Program-made: the position numbers and the translations under genes
Assembly: GCA_001602645.1 (NCBI GenBank)
Contig: LUYE01000003.1
Span: 1-64,000 of the forward strand
From: Methanosarcinales archaeon Methan_01
GTDB lineage: Archaea > Halobacteriota > Methanosarcinia > Methanotrichales > Methanotrichaceae
DNA length: 64,000 nt
Direction of reading: 5' to 3'
The notes under the pieces: generated by a model
Database searches by the model: none
What the model was told of the DNA's origin: nothing
The model's input: the letters and a program-made list of their open reading frames with translations, nothing else
Shown: positions 1 to 10,294 of the stretch, one piece after another
Layout of the letters: every line of letters begins with the position of its first letter
Numbering within the stretch: position 1 is the first letter of the stretch

Positions 1-351
1 GGCTACATCCCCAGCAACGTAAAAGAGGAGTGGATGAACGCCTGCGACATGGTCTGCCTCCCGAGCAGGAACGAACCCTTCGGGATCGTCGTCCTGGAGG
101 GGTGGGACGCGGGCAAGCCGGTGATCGCCACCGAGGCGGTGAGCATCATCAAGAACTTCGAGGACGGCCTCCTCGCCTACATCCAGCCCGAGTCGATAGC
201 CTGGTGCATCAACAGGCTCCTCGACGACCCCGAGGAGATGGAGAGGCTCGGCAGGGCCGGAAGGGAGCGGCTTGAGAGGGAGTTCACCTGGGACGAGATC
301 GCCCGAGAGACGGAGGTGGTCTACAAGAGGGTTCTCGATAAAGGTGGATGA
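1..351 (+). CDS. Glycosyltransferase family 4 (GT-B), C-terminal part
   Basis: The reading frame is open from the first base, so the gene begins upstream; the ATG at 34 in the ORF track is internal. The visible 116 residues are the end of a GT-B glycosyltransferase, the nucleotide-sugar binding half. The segment CLPSRNEPFGIVVLEGWDAGKPVIAT carries the E-x7-E signature of GT4/GT5 enzymes and is followed by the usual helix DDPEEMERLGRAGRERL. Such enzymes transfer a sugar from an NDP- or ADP-sugar; glycogen or starch synthase-like and surface-glycan roles are both possible from this fragment. Donor and acceptor cannot be named. Confidence 0.88.
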   Translation, partial: GYIPSNVKEEWMNACDMVCLPSRNEPFGIVVLEGWDAGKPVIATEAVSIIKNFEDGLLAYIQPESIAWCINRLLDDPEEMERLGRAGRERLEREFTWDEIARETEVVYKRVLDKGG

Positions 352-404
352 ACGAAGCTGCAGGCTCGGACCACGAACTCCGCCCCCATCCCCTTTTTTC
401 ACCA

Positions 405-1160
405 TCACCTCTGAGAGTGCATCAGGGATATGATCAGGTCGTGGACCTCCTCGGGGCGGCCGACCCCCTCGAGGAGGTGGTGGGACCTTCCCCGGGGCGT
501 AGATACGGCCTTCCCGCCTCCGGCTCCTACCATCGCCCTCCCGCCCACCGCCGCCCCCACCATGCTGAAGTCGTCGCCGAGGCCGAGGCCCGAGGCGGTG
601 ATGGGGATGATCGTCCCGAAGTTGAATACCTTTCCGGGGAAGGACTGCTCCACCACCAGGTCGTTTATGTTCTTGTAGAGGAGGGTCCTCCGGTGGACCC
701 CCAGGTGGCCCGACTCCATGATCAGCCTCCAGTTGGTGATGTAGTAGCGGTGAGACCTCCGATGCGCCTCCGTCCCCAGGACCCCGAGGATGCCGAAGGT
801 CGTCAGGATGTGGTTTTGGTCCATAAACCAGTCCAGACCAAAGCCTTCGATGAGGTCGATGTACTCCGGCTGGCCGGGGAGGCTGAAGGCGATGACGGCT
901 GGCGCCCCCAGAGCGAAGAGCCACCGCCAGTTGATCCTGAAGAGGGCGATCAGGACCGCCGGGACGAGGATCGAGAGCCACCAGAGGATCCGGGCCGAGG
1001 TCTCGGGGGTCATATCATAGATCGTAACCGTCGAGCCCGACGAAAAATAAACTCCCACCAAAGAGAGGTAGATCCAGACCCCGTAGAGCCGGTAAAAGGC
1101 TAAGGGGTGGGGCCTGAGGGCCCGGATCATCTCTTCTCCCTTCTGGAGCTTCGGTGACAC
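405..1160 (-). CDS. Membrane protein with bacterial-type PH domain
   Basis: The 251-aa product has hydrophobic segments in its first half (around LYGVWIYLSLVGVYF, ILWWLSILVPAVLIALF and WLFALGAPAVIAFSL). A soluble half follows, with YYITNWRLIMESGHLGVHRRTLLYKNINDLVVEQ, which matches the strand pattern of bacterial PH (YdbS/YdbT-like, bPH_2) domains. The function of this family is not established. The gene converges on the glycosyltransferase at 1-351 and reads away from tRNA-Thr. A TATA-like gttatctatt lies upstream on the minus strand. A Gly/Ala-rich stretch near residues 200-215 may be a flexible loop. The fold call is fairly safe; no pathway can be assigned. Confidence 0.8.
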   Translation of the reverse strand: MSPKLQKGEEMIRALRPHPLAFYRLYGVWIYLSLVGVYFSSGSTVTIYDMTPETSARILWWLSILVPAVLIALFRINWRWLFALGAPAVIAFSLPGQPEYIDLIEGFGLDWFMDQNHILTTFGILGVLGTEAHRRSHRYYITNWRLIMESGHLGVHRRTLLYKNINDLVVEQSFPGKVFNFGTIIPITASGLGLGDDFSMVGAAVGGRAMVGAGGGKAVSTPRGRSHHLLEGVGRPEEVHDLIISLMHSQR

Positions 1161-1454
1161 AGTCCCGCTTTAGGGGCCTACGGAATAGATAACCCTTTTG
1201 TCGTAAAGATCGAAGCTGAAGGTCGGAGCCATGAAAGTCAGGACTAAAGCGATGGTCCCGGGATTCGAAGCCCCAAAGGGCGCAAACTCAAAAAACAAGG
1301 TGGCTGCACGGCCCAGACCTCTCCTCCAGAAAACCGCACCCATACCAAAGGTGAGAGGTACGATTCCGGGAAGACCGGAACCCTTTAGGCTGCTGGGACC
1401 TGACCGAAAGGTTCAAAAACAGAAAGCACGCAAGGGGCGATCGCACCTTTTCGC

Positions 1455-1527
1455 GCCTCGGTGGCTTAGCTGGCATAGCGCGTCCTTGGTAAGGACGAGG
1501 CCGTGGGTTCAAATCCCACCCGAGGCT
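1455..1527 (+). tRNA. tRNA-Thr (anticodon GGT)
   Basis: A complete cloverleaf can be folded by eye. The acceptor stem is GCCTCGG/CCGAGGC, the D arm GCTT...TAGC contains GG, the anticodon stem is CGTCC/GGACG around loop TTGGTAA (anticodon GGT, threonine ACC/ACU), and the T arm is GTGGG-TTCAAAT-CCCAC. The discriminator base is T at 1527 and CCA is not encoded. No intron is seen. It stands alone between the PH-domain gene and the CDC48 gene. Confidence 0.95.
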
Positions 1528-4109
<2,582 letters not shown>

Positions 4110-4125
4110 GGCGGGCGGCGGGGGG

Positions 4126-4145
4126 GGCCGGTTCGAGGACCGGCC
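4126..4145 (+). terminator. GC-rich hairpin after CDC48
   Basis: A perfect 7-bp stem GGCCGGT/ACCGGCC with a 6-nt loop starts 17 bases after the CDC48 stop. The following sequence is T/A-rich (ttcgtaaacatttattcattt). It fits a transcription end between two converging genes. The call rests only on position and structure. Confidence 0.5.
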
Positions 4146-4254
4146 TTCGTAAACATTTATTCATTTCAGATCTAAAAAGTGTAATATTATCGAATAAACC
4201 TTGAGATAATCTATGCATTATTTGAATATTTTTCATCGTATTTCGATATCAGTT

Positions 4255-5187
4255 TCATACCGAACCGCCTGCGAGCAGGAATACGATTATTAAAAACACC
4301 AATAACACGATTAAACCTACAATAGCAACCTTATATTTCTGAAGATCGGACTTATGGCTTTCGGGAACTGCAGCTTCGGCTGCCGTGGAAGGAGTGGTGG
4401 CCACATAGTCAGCAGCCAGATCCGCTAGGCACGAATTTCCCGAATGACCGATGCCCGTTATTACGGGCTTTTTACTAGAAGCAATGGCCCGAACCAAAGC
4501 CTCGTCGTTAAAAGCCATGAAATCTTCTGAAGGACCACCACCTCTAGCCAGAATGATCTCATCTACATCGGGATTTTCATTAAGATCTTTTAGGGCTTTG
4601 ATTATACTGAAGGGTGCCCCTTCTCCCCGCGTGGTCGCATAGGCCATGACTGGTTTAATCGTTGGTTTGCAAGAATTGAATACATTCAAGATATCCTGTT
4701 CAGCATCGCTGTTTTTTGAGGCAATAACCCCCACTTTTCTCGGCCGTAGAGGTACTTTCTTTTTCCTGTCATAGTTGAACAGTCCCTCAGCTTCCAGCTT
4801 CTCTCTGAGGTGCTTTAATTCCCGAGAGGTGTTGCCTTCTCCCACTTGAGTGATCTTCGTGATCTTCAATTGATACTGGCTTCTGGGCTCGAAGCTTATC
4901 AAAGAGCCTCTGGCCACTATCTGGATACCATTGCCTAAATCGTTGCAGACTTCAGCCTGAAGATTTTTAAAATAGACACACGCAAGAACGCTTGTCTCAT
5001 CCTTGAGATCAAAGTAAATATGACCCGAATCTGGCCTGCGCAAGTTCGAGATTTCTCCTTCCAAGAAGAGGTCTTTGAATTGAGGATTTCCAGCTAAGAT
5101 ATCCCTTATTTTCCGAGATAGCTGTGTTACTGAATAAATAACATTTTCGTTATCGTTACCAGTTACTGCTGGCATTTGATTCATCAA
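4255..5187 (-). CDS. xseA: Truncated exonuclease VII large subunit-like protein with C-terminal membrane anchor
   Basis: The first 275 residues align by eye with XseA. An OB-fold region (YSVTQLSRKIRDIL, FLEGEISNLRRPDSGHIYF) is followed by the catalytic domain with VGVIASKN..DILNV, LARGGGPSEDF.AFND and GIGHSGN..LAD..A. In typical XseA a long coiled coil that binds XseB follows. Here the protein stops at 310 aa after a hydrophobic helix (about residues 287-306) and GGSV. The usual GHETD motif reads GHSGN, so the acid expected after the conserved His is an Asn. No xseB lies in the window. Base composition is clearly more AT-rich than its neighbours, suggesting transfer. It may be a membrane-tethered, possibly inactive derivative. 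Confidence 0.85.
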   Translation of the reverse strand: MMNQMPAVTGNDNENVIYSVTQLSRKIRDILAGNPQFKDLFLEGEISNLRRPDSGHIYFDLKDETSVLACVYFKNLQAEVCNDLGNGIQIVARGSLISFEPRSQYQLKITKITQVGEGNTSRELKHLREKLEAEGLFNYDRKKKVPLRPRKVGVIASKNSDAEQDILNVFNSCKPTIKPVMAYATTRGEGAPFSIIKALKDLNENPDVDEIILARGGGPSEDFMAFNDEALVRAIASSKKPVITGIGHSGNSCLADLAADYVATTPSTAAEAAVPESHKSDLQKYKVAIVGLIVLLVFLIIVFLLAGGSV

Positions 5188-5315
5188 GGATCACGACTTT
5201 GGGAGCGGTTATCTTTAATGAGATCACGAATCGTAAAAGGTTGTCGGTTATAATAAATAAAAATTATTCCATCTATTCTTCTGACCCGTATCTATTAGCC
5301 TATACGTTACCTTCT

Positions 5316-5362
5316 TCTTATGTAACCTGAGGAAAAGATTTAACCGGCCAGGTTACATAAGA
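5316..5362 (+). promoter_or_regulatory. 14-bp perfect inverted repeat flanking the TATA box of the znu operon
   Basis: TCTTATGTAACCTG at 5316-5329 is repeated exactly in inverted form as CAGGTTACATAAGA at 5349-5362. The 19-nt spacer holds gaaaagatttaa, a good archaeal BRE/TATA candidate about 27 bases before the TTG start at 5370. This is the layout expected for a dimeric repressor that blocks TBP/TFB access. Because the downstream operon encodes a metal importer, a metal-sensing regulator is a reasonable inference. The regulator gene is not identifiable here. Confidence 0.65.
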
Positions 5363-5369
5363 CGCACCC

Positions 5370-5669
5370 TTGATCCCCAAATACATCCTGGAGGAGCTCG
5401 CCGAGGAGGACCTCCCTCACCTCCTGGAGGTGAGAGATTTCCTCGACCGGCTGATAAGAGATCGCGAAGAATCTCCTGTTGAGGATGGCTCCGAAGCCGA
5501 GACCGGTGAGAGGAGGCCCGCCTCCGTCACCTACCGGCAGGAGTGGATCTACTGCGGCAAGGAGTGCAAAAAATGTCCCCATGGCCCCTACTGGTACTGC
5601 TACTGGAAAGAGGACGGAAAAACCAGGACCAAGTACATCGGCAAGGTCCTCAAGGAGGTGGAGCTTTGA
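5370..5669 (+). CDS. Small Cys-rich DUF6788-type protein
   Basis: The 99-aa product starts at TTG. Its second half holds the family signature YCGKECKKCPHGPYWYCYWKEDGKTRTKYIGK, with four closely spaced Cys (C-x3-C-x2-C-x6-C) plus a His that could bind a metal. The N-terminal half is acidic and helical. The function of DUF6788 is not established. The gene is the first after the inverted-repeat promoter, and its TGA overlaps the TTG of znuA, so it is probably translated together with the metal importer. A zinc-binding or sensing role is inference from this context; the family also occurs outside metal operons. Confidence 0.78.
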   Translation: MIPKYILEELAEEDLPHLLEVRDFLDRLIRDREESPVEDGSEAETGERRPASVTYRQEWIYCGKECKKCPHGPYWYCYWKEDGKTRTKYIGKVLKEVEL

Positions 5670-6592
5670 GCTTGAGGTGCATCTTCCTCCTGGCGCTGGC
5701 CCTCTCGGCGTCCTTTTTATGCGGCTGCATATCCTCCGATGAGCTGGCTTCTTCGAAGGAAACGGACCGCGGCGTCAGCCTCGTCGCATCCACCGTGCCC
5801 CTCGGCCACTTCTCGAAGATGGTGGGCGGAGATCGGGTGCAGGTAGACGTCTTGGTTCCGCCGGGCACAAACCCTCACACCTTCGAGCCGTCGCCCTCCA
5901 AGCTCGTAAAGGTGGAGAATGCAGACATCTACGTCAAGAACGGAGCGGGCCTTGAGATCTGGATGGATAGAATAATGCGGGCCAACGAGGATATGCTCGT
6001 TGTCGACTCCTCTTCCGGGGTGGACCTGATCGAGTCGACCGACGCCGGCGATCACGACCACGACGTGAATCTAGGCGATCACGGCGTTCATGAGGATATA
6101 CTGACGGCCGACCCCCACATCTGGCTCTCGCCGCAGAACGCCATGATCATCGTCGATAACATCTGCGACGGCCTCATCGAGGTCGATCCCGAGAACGCCG
6201 ATATCTATCGGAAAAATAGGGACGACTACCTCGACGAGCTTGCAGAGCTCGATCGTGATCTGAACTCGACCTTCTCGGAGATGGATAGAAAGGAGTTCAT
6301 CGTCCTCCACCCATCCTGGGGCTACTTCGCTCGGGACTACGGCCTCGTCCAGGTGGCGATCCTGGAGGAGGAGAAGGAGCCAGGGCCGAGGTACCTCGCC
6401 GAGATCGTCGAGGTCGCCCGCGAAAAGAACCTCACCACCATCTTCGTCGACAAGAACTTCAACCCGAAGTCTGCGGAGATCATCGCCGAAGAGATCGACG
6501 GCAGGGTGGTGCCCCTGGACCCCCTGGCCGAAGATTACGCGGCGAACATGAGGCACGTGGGCCAGGAGATCGCAGAAAGCCTGAAAGGCTGA
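5666..6592 (+). CDS. znuA: Zinc/manganese ABC transporter substrate-binding lipoprotein (ZnuA family)
   Basis: The ORF track begins at 5543, but the real start is most likely TTG 5666. It overlaps the stop of the previous gene and has the Shine-Dalgarno GGAGGTG 5-6 bases upstream. Translation from there gives a signal peptide LRCIFLLALALSASFLCGC with a lipobox-like end. The metal-site histidines of cluster A-I proteins are present in LGHFSKMV, NPHTFEP, DPHIWLSP and HPSWGYFARDYGL. A His/Asp-rich loop (DHDHDVNLGDHGVHED) lies before the third, as is common in zinc-specific members. It captures Zn2+ or Mn2+ outside the cell and hands it to the permease encoded at 7414. Confidence 0.93.
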   Translation: MSLRCIFLLALALSASFLCGCISSDELASSKETDRGVSLVASTVPLGHFSKMVGGDRVQVDVLVPPGTNPHTFEPSPSKLVKVENADIYVKNGAGLEIWMDRIMRANEDMLVVDSSSGVDLIESTDAGDHDHDVNLGDHGVHEDILTADPHIWLSPQNAMIIVDNICDGLIEVDPENADIYRKNRDDYLDELAELDRDLNSTFSEMDRKEFIVLHPSWGYFARDYGLVQVAILEEEKEPGPRYLAEIVEVAREKNLTTIFVDKNFNPKSAEIIAEEIDGRVVPLDPLAEDYAANMRHVGQEIAESLKG

Positions 6593-6652
6593 GATCCCGA
6601 TGACAGAACCGAGCTGGGAGAGAGAAGGAAGAACGGAAGGAAAGATGCAAAG

Positions 6653-7411
6653 ATGACCGGAGCAAATCCCGTATCCATCGAAGACCTCCAGGTCAGGTTG
6701 GACGGCCGAACCGTCCTGGAGGAGGTCTTCCTGGAGGTCGAAGAGGGGGACTTCCTGGGGCTGATCGGCCCCAACGGCGGGGGGAAGACCACCCTCCTCA
6801 AGGCGATCCTGGGGCTGATCAAGCCCTCCCGGGGGAGGGTCCTCGTCTTCGGGATGAACCCCGAGGCCGCTCGGACCCGGGTCGGCTACCTCCCCCAGAA
6901 GAGCCTCTTCGACCAGAAGTTTCCCGTAAGCTCCGTCGAGGTGGTGATGATGGGCCGGTACGGGAGAAAGGGGCTCTTCGGCCGCTACTGTGCTGAGGAT
7001 AAAGATGCTGCCCTGGCGGCCCTCGCGGCGGTTGGAATGGAAGAGCAGGCCGACCGAGAGATAGGGGCCCTATCGGGAGGCCAGCAGCAGCGGATCTTCG
7101 TAGCACGGGCCCTCGTCTCGGAGCCCGACCTCCTCCTGCTGGATGAGCCCGCCACCGGGATCGACAGCTCAAGGCAGCGGGAGTTCTACGAGCTCCTTAG
7201 AGATTTGAACGAGGATATGACGATAATCATGGTCTCCCACGACATCAGCGCCGTATCCACCTACGTCAAGAAGATCGCCTGCGTCAACCGAAAGCTCTAC
7301 TACCACGGCTCAAAGGAGCTCTTCGCCGAGGAGATCGAAGAGGCGTACCAGTGCCCCGTGGAGATGATCGCCCACGGCATACCCCACAGGGTTTTGAGGG
7401 AGCACGATTGA
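6653..7411 (+). CDS. znuC: Zinc/manganese ABC transporter ATP-binding protein
   Basis: The 252-aa ATPase has Walker A GPNGGGKTT near residue 41, the Q-loop PQKS, the signature LSGGQQQR, Walker B LLLLDEPATGID and the switch-His region MVSHDIS. It follows znuA by 60 bases, and the permease ORF overlaps or abuts its stop, so the order is binding protein, ATPase, permease. It supplies energy for metal import at the inner face of the membrane. Metal specificity is taken from the neighbouring ZnuA-like protein. Confidence 0.95.
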   Translation: MTGANPVSIEDLQVRLDGRTVLEEVFLEVEEGDFLGLIGPNGGGKTTLLKAILGLIKPSRGRVLVFGMNPEAARTRVGYLPQKSLFDQKFPVSSVEVVMMGRYGRKGLFGRYCAEDKDAALAALAAVGMEEQADREIGALSGGQQQRIFVARALVSEPDLLLLDEPATGIDSSRQREFYELLRDLNEDMTIIMVSHDISAVSTYVKKIACVNRKLYYHGSKELFAEEIEEAYQCPVEMIAHGIPHRVLREHD

Positions 7412-7413
7412 CG

Positions 7414-8208
7414 ATGATCGAGACCTTCGCCTACGAGTTCATGCAGAGGGCCCTCGTCGCCGGCGTCGTCGCCGCGGTCCTCTGCGGAGTCATCGGGATC
7501 TACGTCATCCTCAACCGGATCGTCTTCATCGGCGGCGGGATCGCCCACACCGCCTTCGGCGGCATCGGCCTCGGTTACCTCCTCGGAATGGATCCCCTCC
7601 TCTTTGCGGTCCTCTTCTCGGTGGCGGCGGCCCTGGGGATCGGGGCGATCAGCGATCGATCGAAGGTCTCCGAAGATACAGCCATCGGCGTCTTCTGGGC
7701 GGCGGGGATGTCTCTTGGGATAGTCTTTGTGAGCTTCAGCCGGGGATACGCCCCCGACCTCTTCGATTACCTCTTCGGAAACATCCTCGCCGTATCCTGG
7801 GGAGACGTCCTTCTGATATCGGCCCTCACCCTGGCCATGCTCATTCTCGTGGCCCTCTTCTACAAAGACCTCCTCATCCTCTCCTTCGACGCCGGCTACG
7901 GCGAGGCGGTGGGCCTCCCGACAAAAGAGCTCCGCCTCCTCCTCCTCTGCATGGTGGCCCTCTCCATCGTGGTCCTGATCAAGATCGTGGGGATAATCCT
8001 GGTGATCGCCCTCCTCACCATCCCCGGAGCCATAGGTCGGCAGCACGCGCGAAGCATCAAGAGGATCATGGCCCTCTCCATCTTCCTCGGCGGGGCCTTC
8101 GTCCTGGTGGGGCTCGTCGTCTCCTACCAGCTGAACATCCCCTCGGGAGCCACGATAATCCTCGCTGCGGCGGCGACCTTCTTCGCCAGCACCATCCTCG
8201 CCCGATGA
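7414..8208 (+). CDS. znuB: Zinc/manganese ABC transporter permease (ABC-3 family)
   Basis: The ORF was drawn from 7351, but that extension lies inside znuC. ATG 7414, two bases after the znuC stop, gives the normal N-terminus MIETFAYEFMQRALVAGV (TTG 7408 is an alternative). The 264-aa protein is almost wholly hydrophobic, with about eight predicted helices. It has the family features GIAHTAFGGIGLGYLLG and LTIPGAIGRQHARS. It forms the membrane channel for Zn2+ or Mn2+ uptake with the products of the two preceding genes. Confidence 0.94.
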   Translation: MIETFAYEFMQRALVAGVVAAVLCGVIGIYVILNRIVFIGGGIAHTAFGGIGLGYLLGMDPLLFAVLFSVAAALGIGAISDRSKVSEDTAIGVFWAAGMSLGIVFVSFSRGYAPDLFDYLFGNILAVSWGDVLLISALTLAMLILVALFYKDLLILSFDAGYGEAVGLPTKELRLLLLCMVALSIVVLIKIVGIILVIALLTIPGAIGRQHARSIKRIMALSIFLGGAFVLVGLVVSYQLNIPSGATIILAAAATFFASTILAR

Positions 8209-8282
8209 GGGAACAATTTCGAGCTTCGAGGAGGACTTGCACAACAAACTTATACGCCGGGGGCGCTAAAGGCAGGATCGGG

Positions 8283-9293
8283 ATGCAGAACCATCAGATC
8301 CGATCCATTCTCCTCATCCTCCTGCTGGCCCCGGGGGTGGCGAGCCTGGCGGAAGCTGGTGAGGTCCAGTTCGCCGGCGACCACTACAAGGTCCAGGGGG
8401 GTCCGAAGATCGACGTCTCCGTCATAAACCCCGTCTTCTCTCCGGGTGGCAGTGGAACCCTCCGGCTGGTCCTCGCCAACGACGGGATGGTGGAGGGGCT
8501 CGTCCCCGGAGCCGTCCCACCCGGCTCCGAGGGGGATGCGGCCCAAGAGATGCTGGCGGAGTTTCGGTGCCTGGAGGCCTCAAACCTCCGGGTGGACCTC
8601 CATCCTGCTGGGCCGGTCCGGGTCCTCTCGGGTCAGGCCCAAATAGACCTCCTCGGGCCTGGAAATACCTCGCTCCTGGAGTTCGAGATCGATGTCGAGG
8701 AGGATGCCGAGGGTCCGGTCCTCCTCAGCCTCCAGGTCGAATACGAGCATCAGACCGACGTCACCTTCAGCGGCGGCGCCGCCTCGCCCCTCTACCTCCC
8801 CTCGAGCCTCCAGCTGGACCTGATCCTATCGGCGGAGGGCGAACCCACCACCTTAAAGCTCCTCTCGACGAGGTCCGACCTATCTCCCGGGGAGGAGGGG
8901 TCGATCAGCCTCATCGTCGGAAACGCTGGGAGGGCCGAGGCCAGAAACTGCACCGTCCGGCTTCTGGCGGCCCCGCCCGTCATCCCCATATCGGATCGAT
9001 CCTTCCTCGGCGATATACCCCCGGGCGGGGCGGCCGTCGCCCGATTCGACGTCAAGGTAGAGGGGTCGGCCCAGGCCCAGGAGTACAGGATCGGCTGCGA
9101 GATCGGCCATGAGGGCGGTCTTTCAACTCTATCCTTCCCCCTCTTGGTCGCCCACCCCGAGGAGGGTCGCCTCTTCGGTGCCCAACTTGCCGGTCCCCTC
9201 CTCATCGCCGCGGCCCTCGCCGCGATCTGGATCATGAGGAAGAGGGCAAATAGGTCGCCGTGGAGCCGCGGGAACCTCCGGCCCCGGAGATAG
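8283..9293 (+). CDS. Exported membrane-anchored protein with CARDB/S-layer-like beta domains (COG1361-like)
   Basis: ATG 8283 is chosen over the ORF start at 8205 because it begins with a signal peptide (IRSILLILLLAPGVASLAEA) and a TATA-like aacttatacgcc lies about 30 bases upstream. Two beta-rich repeats follow: VINPVFSPGGSGTLRLVLANDG near residue 45 and LSPGEEGSISLIVGNAGRAEARNCTVRLL near 205. These resemble CARDB/COG1361 modules. A C-terminal helix (LLIAAALAAIWIMRKR) anchors it with a basic cytoplasmic tail. The ABC exporter genes that follow suggest it works with them outside the membrane; the substrate is unknown. Confidence 0.8.
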   Translation: MQNHQIRSILLILLLAPGVASLAEAGEVQFAGDHYKVQGGPKIDVSVINPVFSPGGSGTLRLVLANDGMVEGLVPGAVPPGSEGDAAQEMLAEFRCLEASNLRVDLHPAGPVRVLSGQAQIDLLGPGNTSLLEFEIDVEEDAEGPVLLSLQVEYEHQTDVTFSGGAASPLYLPSSLQLDLILSAEGEPTTLKLLSTRSDLSPGEEGSISLIVGNAGRAEARNCTVRLLAAPPVIPISDRSFLGDIPPGGAAVARFDVKVEGSAQAQEYRIGCEIGHEGGLSTLSFPLLVAHPEEGRLFGAQLAGPLLIAAALAAIWIMRKRANRSPWSRGNLRPRR

Positions 9294-9370
9294 GACCACA
9301 GCGCCGACCCATGCCCGCCCCCTTCGCCCACCAACATTCATATCTTCAACCTCCGTCTACACCGAGAACC

Positions 9371-10294
9371 ATGGCAGCGCTCCGGGCTGAGAGGATCTGC
9401 AAGAGCTTTCGGGGCCTCTTCAAGAGGAAGGAGGTCCTCCACCAGGTATCCCTCTCCATCGAGGAGGGGGAGGTCTTCGGCATCCTCGGCCCCAACGGCG
9501 CCGGAAAGACTACCCTCATGTCGATCTTCTCCACCCTGATCCGGCCCGACGATGGGAAGCTGGAAGTTCTGGGTTTCGACGCCTTGAGGGATACCCACGC
9601 CGTCAGGGAGAGGATAAACATCAGCAGCGGAAACCCCAACTTTCCGTGGAGCCTCACCGTGAGGGAGAACCTGAACCATTCGGGGATGCTCTACGGCCTC
9701 TACGGTCGGGACCTCGCCCGGTCCGTGGACGAGGCTATCTCCTCCTTCGAACTCGAGGCTCACGTCGACTCGAAGTTCGAGACCCTTTCGACGGGGCTGA
9801 AGCAGAGGGTATCCCTGGCGAAGTCGATCCTCAACAGGCCTGAGATCCTCTTCCTCGACGAGCCGACCTCGGGCCTCGACCCGGAGATGGCGATGAAGAC
9901 GAGGGCCCTCATCCACCGGATCTACCAAGAGGAGAAGATTACCGTCGTCCTCACGACCCATTACATGCCCGAGGCCGAGGAGCTCTGCGATCGGATCGCC
10001 TTCCTCCGAGAGGGGAAGCTGATCGCTCTCGGGACCCCTGGGGAGCTGAAAAGGGCCCTCAAGATCGGGGACCGGATCTTCATCGACTACGAGGGTGAGA
10101 TCGATCCGATGTGCCTCAGAATAATTCCGGGGGTGATGGACGTAAGGCATTCGCGCGGCAGGGTGGAGGTCGTCTTTGACCGGACTGAGGGGACCCTCGG
10201 CGGGATAATAAGGGCCTTCGTTGGGGCGGAGATCTTGGACATGGGCTTAGAAAAGCCGGACCTGGAGGACGTCTTCCTTGAGCTGGCGAGGTGA
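9371..10294 (+). CDS. ABC-2 type exporter ATP-binding protein
   Basis: ATG 9371 replaces the ORF start at 9260, giving MAALRAERICKSFRGLFKRKEVLHQVSLSIEEGE at the N-terminus; a TATA-like cattcatatc lies upstream. The protein has Walker A GPNGAGKTT, the signature LSTGLKQRVSLAKS, Walker B ILFLDEPTSGLDPE and switch TTHYMPEAEELCDR. A C-terminal regulatory region follows, as in DrrA/NatA-type ATPases. Its 3' end overlaps the permease start at 10278 by 17 bases. It probably drives export of a drug, lipid or surface component together with the next gene. Confidence 0.93.
   Translation: MAALRAERICKSFRGLFKRKEVLHQVSLSIEEGEVFGILGPNGAGKTTLMSIFSTLIRPDDGKLEVLGFDALRDTHAVRERINISSGNPNFPWSLTVRENLNHSGMLYGLYGRDLARSVDEAISSFELEAHVDSKFETLSTGLKQRVSLAKSILNRPEILFLDEPTSGLDPEMAMKTRALIHRIYQEEKITVVLTTHYMPEAEELCDRIAFLREGKLIALGTPGELKRALKIGDRIFIDYEGEIDPMCLRIIPGVMDVRHSRGRVEVVFDRTEGTLGGIIRAFVGAEILDMGLEKPDLEDVFLELAR

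Noticed and set aside
1250-1285. tRNA-like TTCGAAT loop on the minus strand
   Set aside because: The five bases on each side do not pair and no cloverleaf can be built.
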